Assembly: GCA_023260935.1 (NCBI GenBank)
Contig: JALQTL010000299.1
Location: 1 to 9,017 of the forward strand
Direction: 5' to 3'
DNA length: 9,017 nt
DNA from: Paracoccaceae bacterium
GTDB lineage: Bacteria; Pseudomonadota; Alphaproteobacteria; Rhodobacterales; Rhodobacteraceae
Shown: piece by piece, positions 5,582-9,017 of the stretch
Layout of the letters: every line of letters starts with the position of its first letter
Position numbering within the stretch: position 1 is the first letter of the stretch
The notes under the pieces: model-generated
The model's input: the letters and a program-made list of their open reading frames with translations, nothing else
Databases searched by the model: none
Told to the model about the DNA's origin: nothing
Program-made: the position numbers and the translations under genes

Positions 5582-5884
5582 ATGAGTGAGAAGACTCTGA
5601 CGCGCATGGATCTCTCGGAAGCGGTGTTCCGCGAGGTCGGGCTGAGCCGCAACGAAAGCGCGCAACTGGTTGAATCCGTTTTGCTGCACATGTCTGACGC
5701 ATTGGTGAATGGCGAGCAGGTAAAGATCTCGTCCTTCGGAACCTTCTCGGTGCGTGACAAGTCGGCCCGCATGGGGCGCAATCCGAAAACCGGGGATGAA
5801 GTGCCGATCAGCCCCCGCCGAGTATTGACCTTCCGTCCATCGCATCTGATGCGTGATCGCGTGGCTGCCGGAAAGAAGAAGTAA
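5582..5884 (+). CDS. ihfA: Integration host factor subunit alpha
   Basis: A 100-residue nucleoid protein of the HU/IHF family that pairs with IHF beta, bends DNA sharply at specific sites and assists transcription, replication and recombination. It starts MSEKTLTRMDLSEAVFREVG, followed by the dimerisation helices, KISSFGTFSVRDK (48-60) and the beta-arm tip GRNPKTGDEVPISPRR (65-80), whose Pro68 should be the intercalating residue. The C-terminus FRPSHLMRDRVAAGKKK is basic. The start at 5582 has GGGAG eight bases upstream and gives the usual length; the frame is open back to a TTG at 5498, but that extension crosses the promoter and has no family similarity. A MerR-type gene follows after 15 bp and is probably co-transcribed. 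A perfect IHF consensus site lies just upstream of the promoter. Confidence 0.98.
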   Translation: MSEKTLTRMDLSEAVFREVGLSRNESAQLVESVLLHMSDALVNGEQVKISSFGTFSVRDKSARMGRNPKTGDEVPISPRRVLTFRPSHLMRDRVAAGKKK

Positions 5885-5899
5885 AGGGGGCCGGGGCGC

Positions 5900-6931
5900 A
5901 TGGAGAAATCTCCCGACGCCTTCCGAACCATCTCTGAAGTGGCGGATCTTCTGGAAACCCCGGCGCATGTGCTGCGGTTCTGGGAAAGCCGTTTCCCGCA
6001 GATCCGGCCCGTGAAGCGGGCCGGTGGGCGGCGCTATTACCGGCCGGCCGATGTGGCGCTGCTGACAGGGATCAAGCGGCTTCTGCATGATGAGGGCATG
6101 ACGATCCGCGGCGTGCAGAAGATCCTGCGCGAACAGGGGGTGCGTCACGTCTCGGGGATGGCCGAGGAGATGTCTGCCGCCGATGATGATGCCGCGCTTG
6201 CGGCCGCATTGGCCGGGTCCGCTGACGGAGATGACAGCCCGGCTGCACAGGATGCCCTTCCCCTGCCCCCGGCGGAACAGGAAACGGCGCAGGTAATTGC
6301 CCTGCAAGCCGCGCTGACTGCGCCAGCTGGCGGAACGGGCGATCTGTTCGCTGCATTGCCGGGGCATCCGCCTGAACAACCGGCGGAATCGCCCCCGGAA
6401 GTGCCCACGGCACCGCCGCCCGAGATGCCGGCAGAAACGCCCCGGGAAATGCCTTCGGAACCGGAATTGCCGGAAACCCCGCCGTCAGCCCCGCCCGAAG
6501 AGGCGCCGGTGCCCGAAACCCCGGAAATTCCTGATTCTTCCGATGAGGTGGCCGAAGCACCGATGGCCCTTTGGGCCGAGCCGGAGGATGACGGGGAAGA
6601 AGGTGCCAGCGTACTGCCGGGGCTGAAAGTCACCCGGATCGGCAGATCGGGCGACGCCCCCCCTGCCCCGACATCGCTTGCCACCGTCCGGCTGCCCCCT
6701 CTGCCCCCGGAACCATTGGAGGAACGGGCCGCAGAACCTTCTGCGGAACTGGCGCCACAGCCGGCCCCCGATCTGCCCGCAAGCCCTGCAAGTGCTACCC
6801 TTGCCGCGCGTTTGCGGCAGGTTTCGCCGGTGGCGCTTTCCCCTGCGGACCGTGCGGCGTTTTCGCTGCTGCGCGCGCGGGCGCGGTCTTTGCGGGACCG
6901 GTTGTCGCAGTCCCCGCGGCACGGTTTCTGA
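5900..6931 (+). CDS. MerR-type regulator with long proline/glutamate-rich tail
   Basis: A 343-residue protein. Residues 8-78 form a MerR winged helix-turn-helix: FRTISEVADLLETPAHVLRF, then WESRFPQIRPVKRAGGRRYYR and a helix DVALLTGIKRLLHDEGMTIR. The usual dimerisation and effector part is not recognisable. Instead a long low-complexity linker follows, with acidic and alanine-rich segments (90-135) and a proline/glutamate-rich stretch (155-211) of loose PPEMP/PETP-like repeats, a second proline-rich stretch (264-297), and a C-terminal basic helix (300-337, LAARLRQ, FSLLRARARSLRDRL). There is no cysteine in the protein, so thiol-based metal or redox sensing is excluded. The gene lies 15 bp behind ihfA with a purine-rich GGGG-type site upstream; the pair is conserved in Rhodobacterales as I know them. 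Its target and signal are unknown. Third-position GC matches the neighbours. Confidence 0.88.
   Translation: MEKSPDAFRTISEVADLLETPAHVLRFWESRFPQIRPVKRAGGRRYYRPADVALLTGIKRLLHDEGMTIRGVQKILREQGVRHVSGMAEEMSAADDDAALAAALAGSADGDDSPAAQDALPLPPAEQETAQVIALQAALTAPAGGTGDLFAALPGHPPEQPAESPPEVPTAPPPEMPAETPREMPSEPELPETPPSAPPEEAPVPETPEIPDSSDEVAEAPMALWAEPEDDGEEGASVLPGLKVTRIGRSGDAPPAPTSLATVRLPPLPPEPLEERAAEPSAELAPQPAPDLPASPASATLAARLRQVSPVALSPADRAAFSLLRARARSLRDRLSQSPRHGF
6362..6547 (+). repeat. Proline/glutamate-rich low-complexity coding stretch
   Basis: Within the MerR-type gene, codons 155-216 repeat short units such as PPEVP, PPEMP, REMP, PELPETP and PETPEIP. Units are degenerate in DNA (ccg, cgg, gaa mixtures), so this is an old or selected protein repeat rather than a recent tandem duplication. 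It is expected to be an extended, disordered spacer. Confidence 0.6.
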
Positions 6932-6969
6932 CAGGGCGCCGCGAGGTGACATTTCCTGCGCTTTCCTGC

Positions 6970-6997
6970 TTGTGCCGCCCGCGAATATCGTTATGTA
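6970..6997 (+). promoter_or_regulatory. Probable promoter for tRNA-Pro
   Basis: TTGTGC (6970-6975) and TATGTA (6992-6997) are 16 bases apart and ten bases before the mature tRNA 5' end, giving a start near 7004. The -10 context GTTATGTA matches the rpmF promoter GTTATGTT. An eight-base direct repeat TTTCCTGC (6952-6959 and 6962-6969) lies immediately upstream in ten-base phase. Confidence 0.55.
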
Positions 6998-7007
6998 TCG
7001 CCCTCGT

Positions 7008-7085
7008 CGGGCCGTGGCGCAGCCTGGTTAGCGCGTCCGTCTGGGGGGCGGAAGGTCGTGAGTTCGAATCTCACCGGCCCGACCA
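7008..7085 (+). tRNA. tRNA-Pro (anticodon GGG)
   Basis: A complete cloverleaf. The acceptor stem CGGGCCG (7008-7014) pairs perfectly with CGGCCCG (7075-7081), followed by discriminator A and encoded CCA (7083-7085). The D stem is GCGC/GCGC (7017-7020, 7031-7034), the anticodon stem TCCGT/GCGGA with one U-G pair, and the loop CTGGGGG places anticodon GGG at 7043-7045, reading CCC, with G at position 37 as expected for proline. The T arm is GTGAG-TTCGAAT-CTCAC (7058-7074). No integrase or duplicated 3' end of the tRNA is seen nearby, so there is no sign that it serves as an attachment site here. Confidence 0.97.
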
Positions 7086-7092
7086 TCTGAGA

Positions 7093-7133
7093 AAACGCCC
7101 GTCCGGCCGCAAGGCTGGCGGGCGTTTCCTTTT
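7093..7133 (+). terminator. Rho-independent terminator behind tRNA-Pro
   Basis: AAACGCCCG (7093-7101) pairs with CGGGCGTTT (7119-7127); inside, CCGGCC and GGCTGG pair (one G-U) around a GCAA tetraloop, with a single bulged T at 7102. The 3' side runs into TTTCCTTTT. It lies eight bases behind the tRNA CCA end and ends 21 bases before the dcd start codon. It is the clearest intrinsic terminator in the window. Confidence 0.9.
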
Positions 7134-7154
7134 GTACATGACAGGAGCATTCGG

Positions 7155-8231
7155 ATGACAGGCACCGGCGTTCTGCCCGCACAGGCCTTGCGCAAGCTGG
7201 TTGCCGAAGGCGCCATCGTGGCTGAACCGGCCGTGCTGCCGGCCCAGATCCAGCCTGCCAGCCTTGACCTGCGGCTTGGGACCGTGGCCTACCGGGTGCG
7301 CGCGTCCTTTCTGGCCGGCCAGAACCGGCCCGTGGCAGACCGGCTGGCCGAATTCGAAATGCACCGGGTGGACCTTGGCGCCGGCGCGGTGCTGGAGAAG
7401 GGCTGCGTCTATGTGATTCCCCTGATGGAGCGTTTGCGCCTTCCCCGGGGCCTTTCGGCGGTGGCAAATGCCAAATCCTCGACCGGGCGGCTGGACCTGC
7501 TGACCCGGCTGATTACCGATGGCGGCACCGAATTCGACCGCATTCCCGAAGGCTATGACGGCCCGCTTTATGCCGAGGTCTGCCCGCGGTCCTTCAGCGT
7601 TCTGGTGCGGGCCGGTCAGCGGCTGAACCAGATCCGGTTCCGGCAGGGTCAGGCCGTTCTGACAGATGCCGAACTGGCCGCGCTGCACGCGCGCGAACCC
7701 CTTGTGAATGGCAAGGCGGTGATTTCCGAAGGCCTTGGCTTTTCGGTCGATCTGCGGCCCGTGTCGGGCGATCTGGTCGGATACCGGGCCAAGCCCCATG
7801 CCGGGGTGATTGATCTGGACAGGATCGGATATTACCCGGCGGCCGATTTCTGGGAAGAAATCCGCACGGGTGAAGGCCGCATCATTCTGGACCCCGGCGC
7901 CTTCTATATTCTGGTAAGTCAGGAGGCGGTGACGATTCCGCCCGATTATGCTGCCGAAATGGCACCCTATCTGGCCATGGTCGGCGAATTCCGGGTGCAT
8001 TACGCAGGCTTCTTCGATCCCGGTTTCGGCCATGCGGCGGCGGGGGGCGCGGGCTCTCGTGGGGTGCTGGAAGTGCGCTGCCACGAAGCCCCCTTCGTTC
8101 TGGAGCATGGGCAGGTGGTGGGGCGTCTGGTCTATGAACACATGGCCGAACGCCCCGATGCGCTTTACGGCGAAAAGATCGCCTCGAACTATCAGGGCCA
8201 GGGGTTGAAGCTGGCCAAGCAGTTTCGCTGA
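7155..8231 (+). CDS. dcd: dCTP deaminase, double-length form (2'-deoxycytidine 5'-triphosphate deaminase)
   Basis: A 358-residue enzyme of pyrimidine nucleotide metabolism that should convert dCTP to dUTP, feeding dTMP synthesis. Standard Dcd has about 190 residues; this is the long alphaproteobacterial form built from two Dcd/dUTPase-like halves. The first half shows IQPASLDLRLG (32-42), AKSSTGRLDLL (106-116) with the phosphate-site serine/arginine motif, and YDGPLYAEV (134-142), where E141 aligns with the catalytic glutamate. The second half shows VHYAGFFDPGFGH (281-293), GVLEVRCHE (303-311), HGQVVGRLVYEHM (318-330) and the lid-like NYQGQGLKLAKQF (345-357), but lacks a clear SSxGR motif. 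AGGAG lies seven bases before the ATG. A strong terminator ends 21 bp upstream, so its promoter is unclear. Its stop abuts that of the convergent gene. Confidence 0.92.
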   Translation: MTGTGVLPAQALRKLVAEGAIVAEPAVLPAQIQPASLDLRLGTVAYRVRASFLAGQNRPVADRLAEFEMHRVDLGAGAVLEKGCVYVIPLMERLRLPRGLSAVANAKSSTGRLDLLTRLITDGGTEFDRIPEGYDGPLYAEVCPRSFSVLVRAGQRLNQIRFRQGQAVLTDAELAALHAREPLVNGKAVISEGLGFSVDLRPVSGDLVGYRAKPHAGVIDLDRIGYYPAADFWEEIRTGEGRIILDPGAFYILVSQEAVTIPPDYAAEMAPYLAMVGEFRVHYAGFFDPGFGHAAAGGAGSRGVLEVRCHEAPFVLEHGQVVGRLVYEHMAERPDALYGEKIASNYQGQGLKLAKQFR

Positions 8232-9017
8232 TCACTCCAGCCGGGCGGGGAAGCCATCGGCGCGCAGGTCGGTGTGCAGCAGGTCTTCCAGCAGCTTGGC
8301 GATCATCGGCGATTGCGCTTCGCCACCATAGGCGGCGCGGGCGGCCACATAGGTCTGGTTGGTGATGGAAGCCAGATCTAGCGGCACCCCGAATTCGCGC
8401 CCGAAGCCAAGCGCAAAGCCAAGATCCTTCAGTGCAAGATCGATGTTGAAGGCAATGTCATAGCTGCCGTTCAGGATCAGGGCGCCTTCGGTTTCATGCA
8501 CGAAGGACGTGCCGGAAGAGGCCGCGATGGCATGCCATGCCTGCCCCAGATCAAGCCCGCCCCGCTTGGCCAGCATCAGAGCTTCGCCACAGGCTTTCAG
8601 GTGGATGAAGGCCAGCATGTTGGTGATCACCTTGATGATTGCGGCGCTGCCCAGCGGCCCCATGTGGAAATGGCGGTTGCCGATCGCCTTCAGGGCCGGC
8701 AGATGCGTGTCAAACAACGCCTTGTCGCCGCCGGCCAGCACCGTGATCTCTCCGCGCGCGGCAAGGTGGACACCGCCCGTCACCGGGCATTCCAGCACAT
8801 TCACCCCCGCCGCCTGCGCCACCGCCCCAAGACGAATGATGTCATCGCGGCCAAGGGTGGAGTTTTCGATCCATGTCGCCCCTTTGCGCAGATGCGGCAG
8901 CATCTCCTCCAGCACGCGTTCCGATACGGCCGGCGATGGCAGGCAGGTGAAGACATGGTCCACCTGTGCCGCCACATCGGCGGCCGATGTGCCGATCTTG
9001 GCCCCCATCGCCGCGTG
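8232..9017 (-). CDS. NAD(P)-dependent beta-hydroxyacid dehydrogenase, N-terminus outside window
   Basis: The frame is open to the right edge (codons before the Met at 9008 read H-A-A), and the N-terminal Rossmann GxGxxG motif is missing, so the gene continues beyond the window. About 261 residues are visible. They match the 3-hydroxyisobutyrate / tartronate semialdehyde reductase / 6-phosphogluconate dehydrogenase-like family: DHVFTCLPSPAVSERVL, WIENSTLGRDD, the substrate loop ECPVTGGVHLAARGEITVLA, the catalytic lysine in GSAAIIKVITNML, and KDLGFALGFGREFGVPLDLA in the helical C-terminal domain. Numbering the Met at 9008 as 1, the lysine is residue 126. These enzymes oxidise or reduce small 3-hydroxy acids with NAD(P)H. 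Which substrate applies cannot be told from this part; the neighbour dcd gives no hint. Confidence 0.9.
   Translation of the reverse strand, partial: HAAMGAKIGTSAADVAAQVDHVFTCLPSPAVSERVLEEMLPHLRKGATWIENSTLGRDDIIRLGAVAQAAGVNVLECPVTGGVHLAARGEITVLAGGDKALFDTHLPALKAIGNRHFHMGPLGSAAIIKVITNMLAFIHLKACGEALMLAKRGGLDLGQAWHAIAASSGTSFVHETEGALILNGSYDIAFNIDLALKDLGFALGFGREFGVPLDLASITNQTYVAARAAYGGEAQSPMIAKLLEDLLHTDLRADGFPARLE

Noticed and set aside
4679..6379. 566-codon minus-strand frame opposite fabH, ihfA and the MerR-type gene
   Set aside because: Shadow of third-position GC bias across three certain genes; no coherent protein.
6952..6969. Direct repeat TTTCCTGC x2 in ten-base phase before the tRNA promoter
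   Set aside because: Only two short copies; possible but unsupported as a regulator site.
7008..7133. tRNA-Pro as attachment site of an integrated element
   Set aside because: No integrase, no repeated 3' tRNA segment and no foreign-looking genes in the window.
7071..8141. 356-codon minus-strand frame opposite dcd and part of tRNA-Pro
   Set aside because: Crosses a tRNA and a terminator and lies opposite a clear enzyme gene.

Overview
The window looks like core chromosome of a GC-rich alphaproteobacterium, most likely of the order Rhodobacterales. The evidence is the gene order bamE / yceD(DUF177)-rpmF-plsX-fabH-ihfA-merR, which I know from that group, an IHF alpha of exactly 100 residues of the Rhodobacter type, and strong G/C preference at third codon positions. 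No transposase, integrase, phage gene, CRISPR array, toxin-antitoxin pair or other accessory element was seen.

Layout. Positions 1-212 (minus) hold the start of rplM (ribosomal protein L13), cut by the window edge; an AT-rich promoter region separates it from an OlsB-like acyltransferase gene (354-1106, minus). The divergent msrB (1212-1604) ends against the convergent lipoprotein gene bamE (1653-2150, minus), with a hairpin between them. bamE is divergent from yceD (2339-2935). A 209-bp gap carries a probable promoter and three small hairpins, then come rpmF, plsX and fabH, packed tightly. ihfA follows 90 bp later with its own probable promoter, and a MerR-type regulator gene sits 15 bp behind it. 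A complete tRNA-Pro(GGG) gene and a very clear rho-independent terminator follow, then a double-length dCTP deaminase gene (7155-8231). The last gene (8232-9017, minus) is the 3' part of a beta-hydroxyacid dehydrogenase; its stop codon touches that of dcd.

How the genes relate. The middle block joins ribosome supply (YceD, L32) to membrane lipid start-up (PlsX makes acyl-phosphate, FabH starts fatty acid synthesis) and to outer membrane assembly (BamE), a grouping widespread in bacteria. IHF alpha is a nucleoid architectural subunit.

No undescribed system is evident. The points most worth a second look are regulatory: a perfect IHF consensus site abutting the -35 box of ihfA, an 8-bp hairpin with the rpmF stop codon in its tetraloop, a hairpin-rich rpmF leader, and dcd starting 21 bp behind a strong terminator with no room for a normal promoter. 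All functional statements are read from sequence and family knowledge; no search was run.
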